Shown here: piece after piece, positions 42,817 through 52,488 of the stretch
How the letters are laid out: each line of letters begins with the position of its first letter
Numbering within the stretch: position 1 is the stretch's first letter
Assembly: GCA_047777475.1 (NCBI GenBank)
Contig: JBKEET010000001.1
Span: 186,001 to 250,000, forward strand
Reading direction: 5' to 3'
Origin: Sutterella sp047777475
Lineage (GTDB): Bacteria > Pseudomonadota > Gammaproteobacteria > Burkholderiales > Burkholderiaceae_F
DNA: 64,000 nt
The notes under the pieces: generated by a model
Told to the model about the DNA's origin: nothing
Database searches by the model: none
Seen by the model: the letters and a program-made list of their open reading frames with translations, nothing else
Translations under genes and position numbers: made by a program

Positions 42817-43938
42817 GAAGTAGCACTCCGCCGCCACTGACGCGGGCGGCATAGGCGTGCTTCGAAGCGGGTCCTTTCGGTCCGCGGTTTCTGACCGGGC
42901 GGCGGCCGGAGCGGCGCAGCAGGCCGGGAAAGGGCGCTTTTCTCCCATAGTCAGAAGAAAGGCGCGCTCCCGCAAGAAGCCGGGTGCGGCGCTCTCCGCT
43001 GGCGGGGCGCGCTCGGAAAAGCGGGCGCGGCCTCGCCGGCCGTCCTGGGACAAACGTGTCCGGAACTGTGTCTATCTCCTTTGAAAAAGGAGGTATTTGG
43101 GGAGAGTCTCACCGGCGCGCCTTATGAAAAGAGCGGCGCCGGGCTCAATCCCTCACAGCCTTCCGGGCGGCCCGCCGCCCAAGGAGGCGGGCCCGTCTGT
43201 TCGCGCAGCTGAGTGCGGGCCGCGCATCGATTGAGACCCGGGTCATGGGCGCGAAGGACCGGCGCTCTGACCGCCATCCCCCGATTGGGACGGGGGAGGG
43301 GGAGCTGCTCGGCTTCGGCGGTGCGCTGCGCGCACGCTTTCGGACCGGGTCCGCGCGGCCCGGGACTGACAGCCCGGGCGAGGCAGACGAAAAAACTTTC
43401 GCTTCGAAACAGCGGCGCCGGCTGCCGGCCGACGCCGTTCGTGATCCGTCCGGGGCGGACAGGGCTGCGAGGCATGGGCGGGACTCCTGCTCGGGCCGCA
43501 TCCGCGGGAAGCCGGGCGCCTGAAGGCCGCATGCCGCGGGAAGTCCTCCGTTGGCTGCCTCATCCCGGCGCTTTGGCTCGGGCGCTCAAGCGGGCCGGGG
43601 AGGAAGGGCGGTTTCTCGCCACTGTGTTTTCCTCGCGGCCGCGAGCGGGCAGTGAAGGCTCTCTCTGCGGTGCGGGCGCTTGGCGCCGCTCCCTCGGGGA
43701 GCGGCGGCAAAAGCCGCCATGCGCTCCTCGCCTTGCCGTGAAGGACGGGGCACATGTTGAAAAAGGGTTTTGCCGGCCGCCCCGTCAGCGGGCCGCCGGC
43801 ACAGGAATCATCCAAACGTGAGAAAATGCGCTCACGGCGCCCGGAATGAAGGGCGCCGCGCCTGACGGAGCGCGGCTTCGTCGCGTTTTTTTCGGATCTT
43901 CGGCTGATCCCGAAAATCACAGACAGTAAGTATAAACG
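42817..43938. other. 1.1-kb gene-free region between divergent rne and rluC
   Basis: No conserved gene is visible on either strand; the long open frames here are products of high GC. The part next to rne has several strong hairpins (for example around 43165-43195 and 43345-43380) and may be the long, structured 5' leader through which RNase E controls its own mRNA, as in enterics. I found no match to the conserved cores of RNase P RNA or tmRNA. Confidence 0.5.
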
Positions 43939-44958
43939 ATGACGGAGCAACGCAAAGCTGAAATTAAGCCGATCCCCTCGTCTCGGGTCGCCAAGCTGCC
44001 TTCCGACGCGGTCACCTGGATCGCCGTGGGCGAAGACGCCGACGGCCAGAGGGTGGACAACTTCCTGCTGAAGGTCGCCAGGGGCGTCCCGAAAAGCCAC
44101 ATCTACCGCATCATCCGCGGGGGCGAGGTGCGCATCAACCGCAGCCGCTGCAAGGCGGAGACGAAGCTGCGGGAGGGCGACCTGCTGCGCGTCCCGCCGA
44201 TGCGGGTCGCCGAAAAGAGCGCGCACGCCGCGGCCGCCGCGCCGCTCGCGGAGGGCGCCGTGCCGATCCTTTACGAGGACCGGCACCTGCTCGTCGTCAA
44301 CAAGCCCGCGGGGCTCGCCTCCCACGGCGGCTCTGGCATCTCCTACGGGCTGATCGAGCGGCTCCGCGCGAGCCGCCCCGAGGACACGTTCCTCGAGCTC
44401 GCGCACCGTCTCGACAAGGAAACCTCGGGGGCGCTCATCGTCTGCCGCACCCGCAAGGCGCTCGTGCGGCTGCATGACCTCATGAAGGAGGGCGGCGTCG
44501 AGAAGCACTACCGCGCGCTCGTCAAGGGCGACTGGGTCAACGACCGGCAGCACGTTCGGCTGCCGCTCACGCGCTACCTGCTCCCCTCGGGCGAGAGGCG
44601 GGTGCGCGTCGACCCGGAGCAGGGCATGAGCGCGCACTCGATTTTCACGCTCATACGCCGCTACGGCACCGTGAGCTACCTCGACGTGCAGCTCAAGACC
44701 GGCCGCACGCACCAGATCCGCGTGCACGCCCTCTCGCAGGGCTTCCCGCTCGTGGGCGACGACAAGTACGGCGACTTCGCCTTCAACAAGGCGGTCGCCG
44801 CGGGCGCGCTCGGCGTGCCCTTCAAGCGCATGTTCCTGCATGCGCACGACCTCACTTTCGAGCACCCCGTCACGGGCGAGACGCTGCGCATCGAAGCGCC
44901 GCTGCCGCCCGAGTGCGAGGCGCTCTTGAAGGCGCTTGACGCCGGGAGCGCGCAATGA
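43939..44958 (+). CDS. rluC: Ribosomal large subunit pseudouridine synthase RluC
   Basis: A 339-residue enzyme that isomerises uridines of 23S rRNA. An S4 RNA-binding domain (about 35-95, DNFLLKVARGVPKSHIY) is followed by the catalytic domain with the Asp in AHRLDKETSGAL and the KTGRTHQIRVH motif. The divergent placement against rne and the following phosphatase match other Betaproteobacteria, supporting RluC over RluD. Its stop overlaps the next start by 4 bases (ATGA). Confidence 0.93.
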   Translation: MTEQRKAEIKPIPSSRVAKLPSDAVTWIAVGEDADGQRVDNFLLKVARGVPKSHIYRIIRGGEVRINRSRCKAETKLREGDLLRVPPMRVAEKSAHAAAAAPLAEGAVPILYEDRHLLVVNKPAGLASHGGSGISYGLIERLRASRPEDTFLELAHRLDKETSGALIVCRTRKALVRLHDLMKEGGVEKHYRALVKGDWVNDRQHVRLPLTRYLLPSGERRVRVDPEQGMSAHSIFTLIRRYGTVSYLDVQLKTGRTHQIRVHALSQGFPLVGDDKYGDFAFNKAVAAGALGVPFKRMFLHAHDLTFEHPVTGETLRIEAPLPPECEALLKALDAGSAQ

Positions 44959-45641
44959 GCGGCATATTTTCCCCTCGCTACGATCTTTTCGTCTTCGACT
45001 GGGACGGCACGGTGATGGACACCACGGCCGCGATCGCCGAAGGCATCCGCCATGCGGCGGCCGAAATGGGCTGCCGCGTGCCGAGCACGGCGCTCGCGAG
45101 GAGCGTGATCGGGCTCGACTGGCACAGCGCGCTCCTGAAGTGCGTGCCCGAGCTCCCCGAGTCCGAGCACCGGCGCTTCAACGAGCTCTACCGCGCGTGG
45201 TACATCCCGCACGAGCGCGACGTGACGCTCTTTGCGGGCATGCGCGAGCTCATCACGGGCCTCAAGGCCCACGGCCTGGCCACGGCGGTGGCGACCGGCA
45301 AGAGCCGCGAGGGCCTGAGGCGCGTCTTCGCCGCCACGGGGCTCGAGCCCTACTTCGACACGACCGAGACGGCGAGCGAGTGCGCCTCGAAGCCCGACCC
45401 CGAGATGCTCGAGATGATCGGCATCGAGACGGGCATCCCGCCGGAGCGCACCGTCATGATCGGCGACACGGTCCACGACGTCACGATGGCGAAGCGCTAC
45501 GGCTGCGACGCGGCGGCGATGACCTACGGCGCCTCGACGCTCGACGACCTCGTCGCTTCGGCGCCGCAGGCGCTCTGCGCCGACACCGCGGAGCTCGCTT
45601 CGTGGCTCGGCGTCGCACCGCTCCTGACCGAAAAGCGCTGA
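44955..45641 (+). CDS. HAD-family phosphatase (phosphoglycolate phosphatase-like)
   Basis: A 228-residue cytoplasmic hydrolase. HAD motif I is DWDGTVMDT (nucleophile and acid Asp), the cap domain follows, motif II is VATGKS, motif III lies around SKPDPEM and motif IV is IGDTVHD. The sequence style is that of Gph/pyrophosphatase PpaX-like enzymes; the exact substrate is not determined by sequence. It is coupled to rluC and followed by a terminator. Confidence 0.92.
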   Translation: MSGIFSPRYDLFVFDWDGTVMDTTAAIAEGIRHAAAEMGCRVPSTALARSVIGLDWHSALLKCVPELPESEHRRFNELYRAWYIPHERDVTLFAGMRELITGLKAHGLATAVATGKSREGLRRVFAATGLEPYFDTTETASECASKPDPEMLEMIGIETGIPPERTVMIGDTVHDVTMAKRYGCDAAAMTYGASTLDDLVASAPQALCADTAELASWLGVAPLLTEKR

Positions 45642-45664
45642 AGAGCGCAGAAGGATATATGCAA

Positions 45665-45704
45665 AAAGGCCCTGCTTCCCGCTTTTCGGCGGGGCAGGGC
45701 CTTT
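45665..45704. terminator. Two-way terminator between HAD gene and sbcC
   Basis: Long stem AAAGGCCCTGC with GCAGGGCCTTT, inner CCCGC/GGCGGG, with A and T runs on both ends. Confidence 0.88.
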
Positions 45705-45721
45705 GCTTAAGGTGAACAGGC

Positions 45722-48700
45722 TTACTGCGGCCCCGACAGGCGCCGCACGCCGGGTCCGGAGAGGGTGCTCCGGCCGCTGCCCGCACGGGGCGAGACGGTG
45801 ATGTGCGTCGCGATGCGCTCGCGCACGCCCTGCACGTGCGAGATGACGCCGATGAGCTTTCCCTTCGCGGCATGGAGCCGCTCGAGGGCGCCCAAGGCGT
45901 GCGAGAGCGTCTCCTCGTCGAGCGTGCCGAAGCCTTCGTCGAGGAAGAGCGTGTCGACCTTGAGGTTCGAGCCGCCCATGCGCGAAAGGCCGAGCGCGAG
46001 CGCGAGCGACAGCAGGAACGTCTCGCCGCCCGAGAGGTTCTGCGAGGTGCGCCGCTTCGCGCCCATGTCGCCGTCGATCACGTCGATGCCGAGCCCCGAC
46101 TCGCCCGAGGGGGTGAGCCTATAGCGCGGCGTCATGCTCTGCAGCGCGTCGTCGGCGTTGGCGAGCAGGATGCGGAACGTGTAGCGCTGCGCGATCATGC
46201 GGAATTTCTTGCCGTCGGCGCTGCCGATCAGGTCGTTCAGTTCCTGCCAGAGCGCGCAGCTCTTTTTGAGCGCCTCGATGCGCGAGAGGCTCTTTTCGGC
46301 CTGCTCGCGGTGCGCGTCGTCGGACTTGAGCCGGCTCTGCGCCTCGATGAGCTTCAGGTTCACCGCGTCGGCCCTTTCCTTGACGGCGTCCGCGCGGGCG
46401 CGCAGCGGCTCGGCCTTCTCGGAGGTGAGCGCGCGCTTCTCTTCGGCGGCGAGCTGCTCCTCGATCGACTTCAGGCGCCCGTAGGCGGAGGCCTTGGCTT
46501 CCTTGCGCTTCGCGTATTCGGCCTCGGCCGCGGCGATCGCGCTTTCTTCCATCACGGCGGCGCGCGCCTCGGCCTCGCCCGCGAAGCCTCGCTCCTTGAG
46601 GAGCGCGAAGAGCTGCGCGCGGCTCTTTTCGAGCGCCTCGCGGCGGCCGGCTTCGGCCTCGGAGAGGGTCTTGAGCTCGGCCGCGCCTTCGCCGATGCGC
46701 CGCTCGAGTTCGGCCGCCTTGCCCTCGGCGTCCTTGAAATTCTTCTGCCGGTCGGCCTTCGCCGCCTCGAGCCGGTCGTGCTCGGCCTGCGGGTCGGCGC
46801 TGCCGAACTCCTGGCGGCGCGCCGCCTGGCGGGCGCCCAGTTCGTCGGCGGCGGCCTTCGCGGCGGCCGCCGCGGCGGCCGCGCTCTTTTCGCTGATCTT
46901 GACCGCCTCGCTCGTGCGCACGGCCGCGTTGTTGGCTTCCTGCCAGGCGCTGCGGGCGGCCTGCTCGTCGTTCAAGAGCTTCGCGCGCCGCGCGGCGCGC
47001 TCGGCCAAGACGGTGACGAGCCGGTCGGGATCCTCGCTCGCGTCGGGCGGCAGGCCCGCGATGCCGCGCACCGCGGTGCGGACCTTGGCGATCTGCGAGG
47101 AGCGCTCCTCGGCGAGCTTGGCGATCTCGCCCCGGGCTTCTTCCGCTTCGGAAGCGAGCCGCACGACGCCGGCGGAGGCGGCCGAGAGCTGCTCCTCGGC
47201 GGCGCGCAGGCGGCTCACCGCCTGCGTCTCCTCGCTCTGCGCCTTCTGCAGGGCGGCCTGGGCGCGGGCGGAATTCTTCACCCACGCCGAAATCGAGCCG
47301 CGGCTTGCCTCAAGCTCGGCGATCATGGCGTCGAACTGCGCCGCGGCCTGCGTGGCGCGGGGCCCGAGCCGGTCCTCGAGCGTCTTTTCCTGCTCGAGGA
47401 GCAGGGCGCGGGTCTTCACCAGATCGGGCTTCGCGACGCTGTTCCACCAGGAGATGACGTCGGCGAGCACGGCCGACTTCTGCAGCCGGTCGGCGGAGGC
47501 CTCGATGCGCAGGCGCACCTCGCGGGTGTGCTTGAGCGCGTAGGCCGCGTCGATCGTCTCGGTGAGCGATTTCATCACCTCGAGCGCCCCCTCGGGGGTG
47601 CTCCCGGCCTGCGCCTCGGCGAGCTGCCGCTCGGCGAGCGCCCGTGCGCTCTCTTTCTGCGAGCGCTCCTTGCGCAGTTCCTCGGCGGTGCGCCGCAGCT
47701 GCGCTTCGGTTTCTTTCTCGCGCTCGAGCTCGGTGCTCTTCGCGGCGAGGCGCTTCTCGGCGGCGGGCTTTTTCTGCCTCAGGGCCCGGATGCTCTCGGC
47801 CGCCTCGCGGATGATCGCGAGCGGCGCGGCGATGGCGTCGTCCGCGGAGCCCGCGCGCACGCGCTCGGAGAGGGCGTCGAGCGCGGCTTTCTTCTCGCGC
47901 TCGAGCCGCTGCGCGGCCTCGGCCTTCTCGCGCGCCGCGGAAAGCTCCGCGGCGGAGCGCTCCGACTGGGCGGCCGCCTCGCGGCTCTTGCGCTCGAGCT
48001 GCCGCAGCTCCGTGTCGGCTTCGAGCATGCGCCGGTACTTGGGCTCGAAAGCCTCGGCCTCGCGGGTGGCCTTCTCGAGCTCGTCGCCCGCAAGCCTCAC
48101 GGCCGCGGCGAGGTGCGGGCGCTGCAGCGCGAGCTTCGCGCCGCCGTCGCGCAGCTTCTGGATGCGCAGAACGGTCTGCGAGAGCTCGGAGCGCGCCGCC
48201 TCGACCGATTCGGCGAGCCGGCTCGGCTCGGCCGCTTTCTTCGCGCGCTCGGCGCGGTCGTATTCCGCCTTGAAGGCGGCCTCGGCCTTCTGCGTGGCGC
48301 CGTAAAGCTCCTGCAGCTCGGTGCAGCGGGCCTTGAGCCGGTCGAGGTTCGAGCGCCATTCGAGCGCGGCGCTCAGGCGCGCGAGCTCTTCCTTCGCCTG
48401 TGCGAGGCTCTTGCCCGCGTCGTCGCTCTGCTTGACGAGTGCAGTGCGCTCCTCGTCGCTCAGCACGGCGATGTTCTCGAGCGTCTTCTGCTCGACGTCG
48501 AGCTTGCCGAGCTCTTCCTTGCAGCGCTCGTAGATGCTCTTCGAAATTTCGGTGTAAATGCCCGTGCCCGTAATCTTTTCAAGCAGGCTGACGCGCTCCT
48601 CGTCCTTCGCCTTGACGAAATTCGAGAACGCGCCCTGCGCGAGCAGCACCGTGCGCGTGAAGATCTCGAAGCTCATGCGCGTGATCTCGGCGATGCGCCG

Positions 48701-49120
48701 GTCCCACTCGCTTTTGCTCGAGGCGATGATGATGCCTTCCTTGTCGGAAGGGGAGCTGTAGCGGATGAGCTCGACCTCGGCCTCCGAGAGGCGTCCCGTG
48801 CGCTTGACGCGGCGGCGCCAGCTCGAGAGGTACTGCGTGCCGTCCGCCTCGAAGCGCACGGCCGCCTCGGTGATGCGGCAGCCTTTGGTGAGCGTCGGGC
48901 AGTCCTCGTCGGGCGCGTCGCTCTTCTTGAGCGCGCGGATGCGCGGCGTGGAGGCGTAGAGCGCGAGCGAAATGGCGTCGAGGATCGTGCTCTTGCCGCT
49001 GCCCGTCGGGCCGACGATGGCGAAGAGCCCGCTCCTCACGTACTCGGGATCCGTGAAGTCGATCTCCCAGGTGCCTTCGAGCGAATTGACGTTGGTGAAG
49101 CGAAGTTTCAGGAGGCGCAT
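45722..49120 (-). CDS. sbcC: SbcC subunit of the SbcCD nuclease (SMC-like ATPase)
   Basis: A 1132-residue DNA repair ATPase. The Walker A site is at the N terminus (IVGPTGSGKSTILDAIS); long Ala/Glu/Arg-rich coiled coils fill about 185-930; the ABC signature (QNLSGGETFLLSLALALGLS, residues quoted in part as LSGGETF) and Walker B (VDTLFLDEGFGTLD) are at the C terminus. A clear CXXC zinc hook is not obvious in the middle of the coil. With SbcD it cleaves DNA hairpins and protein-blocked ends. It overlaps sbcD by 13 bases. Confidence 0.95.
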   Translation of the reverse strand: MRLLKLRFTNVNSLEGTWEIDFTDPEYVRSGLFAIVGPTGSGKSTILDAISLALYASTPRIRALKKSDAPDEDCPTLTKGCRITEAAVRFEADGTQYLSSWRRRVKRTGRLSEAEVELIRYSSPSDKEGIIIASSKSEWDRRIAEITRMSFEIFTRTVLLAQGAFSNFVKAKDEERVSLLEKITGTGIYTEISKSIYERCKEELGKLDVEQKTLENIAVLSDEERTALVKQSDDAGKSLAQAKEELARLSAALEWRSNLDRLKARCTELQELYGATQKAEAAFKAEYDRAERAKKAAEPSRLAESVEAARSELSQTVLRIQKLRDGGAKLALQRPHLAAAVRLAGDELEKATREAEAFEPKYRRMLEADTELRQLERKSREAAAQSERSAAELSAAREKAEAAQRLEREKKAALDALSERVRAGSADDAIAAPLAIIREAAESIRALRQKKPAAEKRLAAKSTELEREKETEAQLRRTAEELRKERSQKESARALAERQLAEAQAGSTPEGALEVMKSLTETIDAAYALKHTREVRLRIEASADRLQKSAVLADVISWWNSVAKPDLVKTRALLLEQEKTLEDRLGPRATQAAAQFDAMIAELEASRGSISAWVKNSARAQAALQKAQSEETQAVSRLRAAEEQLSAASAGVVRLASEAEEARGEIAKLAEERSSQIAKVRTAVRGIAGLPPDASEDPDRLVTVLAERAARRAKLLNDEQAARSAWQEANNAAVRTSEAVKISEKSAAAAAAAAKAAADELGARQAARRQEFGSADPQAEHDRLEAAKADRQKNFKDAEGKAAELERRIGEGAAELKTLSEAEAGRREALEKSRAQLFALLKERGFAGEAEARAAVMEESAIAAAEAEYAKRKEAKASAYGRLKSIEEQLAAEEKRALTSEKAEPLRARADAVKERADAVNLKLIEAQSRLKSDDAHREQAEKSLSRIEALKKSCALWQELNDLIGSADGKKFRMIAQRYTFRILLANADDALQSMTPRYRLTPSGESGLGIDVIDGDMGAKRRTSQNLSGGETFLLSLALALGLSRMGGSNLKVDTLFLDEGFGTLDEETLSHALGALERLHAAKGKLIGVISHVQGVRERIATHITVSPRAGSGRSTLSGPGVRRLSGPQ

Positions 49121-50424
49121 TCCGTTTCGTCCTCGCGTTCGGGATTGGGCGTGCTGCGGGCTTCTTCCGCCGCGCGCCGGCTGTTTCTGACGCTTTCCTC
49201 AGCCTCGTCGAAGAGCGGGCGAAGGCGAGCGAAGGCCGCTTCGGCCGATTCGCCGCTCTCCTTCGTTTCCTTCAGATAGCTGTGAAAGACCTGGGAAGGG
49301 GTGAGCTGCGTGAGGTTCACGAGCTCCTCGCGCCGCATCTCGTAGCGCTCGACGGCCTTCTCGTTGTGCACGGCCGTGACGATGACGCCCGCCTCGTCGC
49401 CGATTTTCTGCAGAGATTCGGAAAGGTCGGGCACCGTCTCGTCGCTCGTGAGCGTCGCGTCGACGAAGGGCGGCAGGTCGTCGGCGGGGAGCTTCGCCGC
49501 GCGGATCGCGGCGCAGAGCTCGGCGTAGGTGCCGCGCACCTCCGCAAAGCGCCGGTGCTGCGGCACGGGCAACGACGCGACGCTCATCGCGCCGCTTTCG
49601 TCGAAAGTGACCTCGACGATCTGGTGCCGGTAGGTGCGGTGCTTGAAGTTGAGCGCCAGGGGCGAGCCCGCGTAGCGCATCGGCACGGCGCTCTTTTCGA
49701 TCGCCTGCGCGTTGTGGATGTGCCCGAGGGCCACGTAGTCCCAGTGCGGGCCGAAGGCGTCGGCGTGCACGTTCCGGAGAGCCCCGACGAAAACGGGTTC
49801 CGCGGCGGCCGCCGCCTGCGTCTGGTCCTCGCGCAGCTTCGAGCCGATCACGAAGAGGTGCCCCATGGCGATCATCGGCACCTTGGCGCCTGCGAGCTCG
49901 CGGGTGAGGATGCCGCGCACCGTGTTGTAGCGGGTGAGCACGCCGCGCTCGAAGCTTTCGGCGCGCTGCGCGTCGCTCATGTCGGCGCTCCCGAAGCGCA
50001 CGTCGCCTTCCCTTAAATAAGGCACGGCGGCGACGGCGAGCTCGGGGCGGCCTTCCGCGTCGCGCAGCACGACGGCCTCGCTCTCGGGCGTCTCGCCCGC
50101 GACGAAGCACTTGAGCGCGGAGAGCACCTCGCGCGGCGCCTCGATGAAGCGCTGCGAGTCGTGGTTGCCCGCGGTGATGACGGTGAGCCGGAGCGACGTG
50201 TCGGCGAGCCGGCGGATCAGGCGGTAGTACTGGCGCTGCGCCGCGGTCGAAGGCATCGTCGTGTCGAACACGTCGCCCGAGACCAGGAGCACGTCGGGGC
50301 GGCGCTCTTCGACGAGCGCGACGAAGTCGTCGCAGAATCGGTCGAAGTCTTCCGTGCGCTCGATCGAGCCCAGGCTCGCTCCGAAGTGCCAGTCGGCGGT
50401 GTGAAAAATCTTGAGGGAACCCAT
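49108..50424 (-). CDS. sbcD: SbcD nuclease subunit
   Basis: A 438-residue Mre11-type metallophosphoesterase. The metal motifs are HTADWHFGAS (motif I), VSGDVFDT (II), TAGNHDS (III), then GHLF and LGHIHNA (IV-V). The C-terminal ~100 residues carry the capping region and an acidic/Arg-rich tail. It forms the SbcCD complex with the next gene. The ribosome site before its ATG is weak. Confidence 0.95.
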   Translation of the reverse strand: MGSLKIFHTADWHFGASLGSIERTEDFDRFCDDFVALVEERRPDVLLVSGDVFDTTMPSTAAQRQYYRLIRRLADTSLRLTVITAGNHDSQRFIEAPREVLSALKCFVAGETPESEAVVLRDAEGRPELAVAAVPYLREGDVRFGSADMSDAQRAESFERGVLTRYNTVRGILTRELAGAKVPMIAMGHLFVIGSKLREDQTQAAAAAEPVFVGALRNVHADAFGPHWDYVALGHIHNAQAIEKSAVPMRYAGSPLALNFKHRTYRHQIVEVTFDESGAMSVASLPVPQHRRFAEVRGTYAELCAAIRAAKLPADDLPPFVDATLTSDETVPDLSESLQKIGDEAGVIVTAVHNEKAVERYEMRREELVNLTQLTPSQVFHSYLKETKESGESAEAAFARLRPLFDEAEESVRNSRRAAEEARSTPNPEREDETECAS

Positions 50425-50538
50425 TTTTTATGCGTTGCTCTGTAGGGCTGCGCACAGGGGGTCGGCGCAGCGCTGTTCAATCATTATGAACGCAAAGGCG
50501 GGAAAGCGCGCGATTTTCGGGGGAAAGTCCGAAACGAC

Positions 50539-51975
50539 TCAGTGCGGGGCGTTGCTCTTTGCATAACGCGCGGCGTTTTCGCCCGCGATGCGCCCGAAGA
50601 CCACGGCGCTCGAAAGGCCCGTGCCCTCGAGGCAGCGGCGGCCGAGCACGCCGCCCGTCACCTCGCCCGCGGCGTAAAGTCCGGGGATCGGGCCCTTCTC
50701 GCCCTCGACGCGGGCGCCCGCGTCGATGACGAGGCCGCCCGGCGTGCAGTGCACGCCCGGGCTCACGCTGATCGCATAGAGCGGATAGTCGTGGAGGCGG
50801 CTTTCCAAGGAGCTCCGGCCGAAGGCCTCGTCGCGGCCGAGCGCGGCGCTGCGGCGGTATTGGGTGAGCGTGTCGATCACGGCGAGCGGATCGGCGTGCA
50901 TGGCCCGCGCGAGCTCGCCGTCGCTCGCGCCCGTGACGAAGTAGCCGTTTTCGGCGTAGCGCTTCAAGACGGGCATCTGGTCGAGGATGCCCTGGTCGAT
51001 CACCAGCCAGGCGCGTCCGCCCTGGCTCATGATCTTCGAGGTGATTTCGCTGTTGGGGGCGAGCTCGTTGACGAAGCGCTGCCCGGAGGCGTTCAGCAGG
51101 ATGCCGCCGAGCATGCGCGTCTGCACGGGCAGGATGAAGCCCGAGAAGGGCATCGTCGTCGGGTGCACCACGATCGCGTCCATGTCGACCGTCTTCGCGC
51201 CCAGGGTGCGCGCGAGCGCAATGCCGTCGCCCGTCGAGCCCGGCGAGTTCGTGCTCGGCATGCCCGCGTACTTGCCGATCATCTCGCCGTTGGCGGAGAA
51301 GCCGCCGGTGGCGATGACCACGGAGGAGGTGCCGACGCACCATTTGTCGCCGTAGCGGTCGGTCACGCAGACAGCGCTGATGCCGCGGCCGTCGCTCTCG
51401 ATGGACGTGACGTCGACCATGCGCTGCACGGGGATGCGGCGGCTCTCGATGCCGTGGAGGAGCGTCTTGATGACTTCTTCGCCGATCAGGCCCTGCGAGG
51501 AGCGCAGGGCGCTCGCGGTCTTGGTGCCGTTGCGGTCCGCGTCGACCGTGATGCTCTTGAAGTCGGCGCCCATTTTCTCGAGCCATTCGACGGCGCTTTC
51601 GACGTTGTCGGCGAAAACGCCCGAGAGCTGCGGGGAAACGGAGCTGCCGCCCGCCTCGGTGACTTCCTCGCGGAACTGCGCGGCACCCTCGGCGCCCGGG
51701 GCCGGCGTCAGCATGTGGCTCGCCGAGAGGATGGAGCTGCCGCCGAGCATCGGCATCTTTTCAAGCACGATCACCTGCGCGCCCGCGTCCGAGGCGGCGA
51801 GCGCCGCCGAGAGGCCGGCGCTGCCCGCTCCGATCACCACGACGTCGCTTCTGTAGCGCGCATCGCACCCCGGGGCGGAGCCCGAGGCAAAAGCGGGTGC
51901 GGGAGAGGCGAGGGCGGCCGCGCAGAGCGCGCCGCAGACGAATGTCATGCAGCGATGGATTCGGGTTGTCGGCAT
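50539..51975 (-). CDS. Exported FAD flavoprotein of the fumarate reductase family
   Basis: A 478-residue protein with a Sec-type signal (MTFVCGALCAAALASPAPAF; the start may be at Met10, position 51948, and no strong ribosome site decides). FAD motif DVVVIGAGSAGLSAA, QRFVNE motif and PGLYAAGEVTGG end segment define the family. By eye against FccA, the QAHPT His is kept (VVHPTT) and the first His of VHH is kept, but the second is Cys (GVHCTPGG), the catalytic Arg is Asn (ELAPNSE) and the C-terminal Arg is Cys, with Arg-Arg just before it (GRRCLEG). Its substrate is unknown. It has no adjacent cytochrome gene and lies 114 bases after sbcD's start on the same strand, apparently as a separate unit. 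Confidence 0.88.
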   Translation of the reverse strand: MPTTRIHRCMTFVCGALCAAALASPAPAFASGSAPGCDARYRSDVVVIGAGSAGLSAALAASDAGAQVIVLEKMPMLGGSSILSASHMLTPAPGAEGAAQFREEVTEAGGSSVSPQLSGVFADNVESAVEWLEKMGADFKSITVDADRNGTKTASALRSSQGLIGEEVIKTLLHGIESRRIPVQRMVDVTSIESDGRGISAVCVTDRYGDKWCVGTSSVVIATGGFSANGEMIGKYAGMPSTNSPGSTGDGIALARTLGAKTVDMDAIVVHPTTMPFSGFILPVQTRMLGGILLNASGQRFVNELAPNSEITSKIMSQGGRAWLVIDQGILDQMPVLKRYAENGYFVTGASDGELARAMHADPLAVIDTLTQYRRSAALGRDEAFGRSSLESRLHDYPLYAISVSPGVHCTPGGLVIDAGARVEGEKGPIPGLYAAGEVTGGVLGRRCLEGTGLSSAVVFGRIAGENAARYAKSNAPH

Positions 51976-52488
51976 GAATCGGTTCGAAAGATGGGTTGAG
52001 AGCTCGCGTTGCAGCGGAGCGCGGGAGTGTCTTGTTCAAGGGTTTTCCCGAACATCGGAAAGGATAGCAAAAAACGGGGCCCGCAAGCGCTCCTTTTGCG
52101 CGAAATCGCGCCGGCATTGCGTTCCGCAGCCGTTTCGGGCCGCCCCATAACGCAAAAAGGGGATGCCTCTTCAAGCGACAAACAGCGTTTCGCTATTCAC
52201 GAAATGAACAGCGCACAGCCCCGCGGGCAACTGCGATGCAGCGGCCGTGGCCTCTTGATTTATCCCTTATTAGGTAGGATAAAACCAGAATAAGGTGAAT
52301 GCCTTATCTACGCCTTTTCTAGAGCCTCTAGCCTTTCGACGAATTTAGAAAATTTTCGGAAAAGACCACACTCTTGGGCGGCAACAGGAAGAGCCTGTTT
52401 AACACGGCGCGCCGGCCGCCCTCACGGCAGGTGAAAAACCCCGCAGCGCGGCGCCGCGCCATACCCCAACTCCCCAAGGAGGATCCCA
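51976..52488. other. Divergent region upstream of the formate dehydrogenase operon
   Basis: These 513 bases contain no gene. The right half (about 52240-52370) is AT-rich and includes two inverted repeats: TTATCC/GGATAA (52260-52282) and ATAAGG/CCTTAT (52290-52307). They lie about 180-230 bases before fdnG and could be regulator sites of the formate dehydrogenase promoter. Confidence 0.5.
52290..52307. promoter_or_regulatory. Inverted repeat upstream of fdnG, possible operator
   Basis: Perfect 6-bp arms ATAAGG and CCTTAT with a 6-base spacer. It does not fit the FNR consensus, so the binding protein is unknown. Confidence 0.35.

Noticed and set aside
43213..43821. 202-codon open frame in the rne-rluC gap
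   Set aside because: Arg/Gly/Ala-rich translation, no ribosome site, no recognisable domain; open by composition only.
42817..43938. Possible RNase P RNA or tmRNA in the rne-rluC gap
   Set aside because: The conserved core sequences of both RNAs were looked for on both strands and not found.
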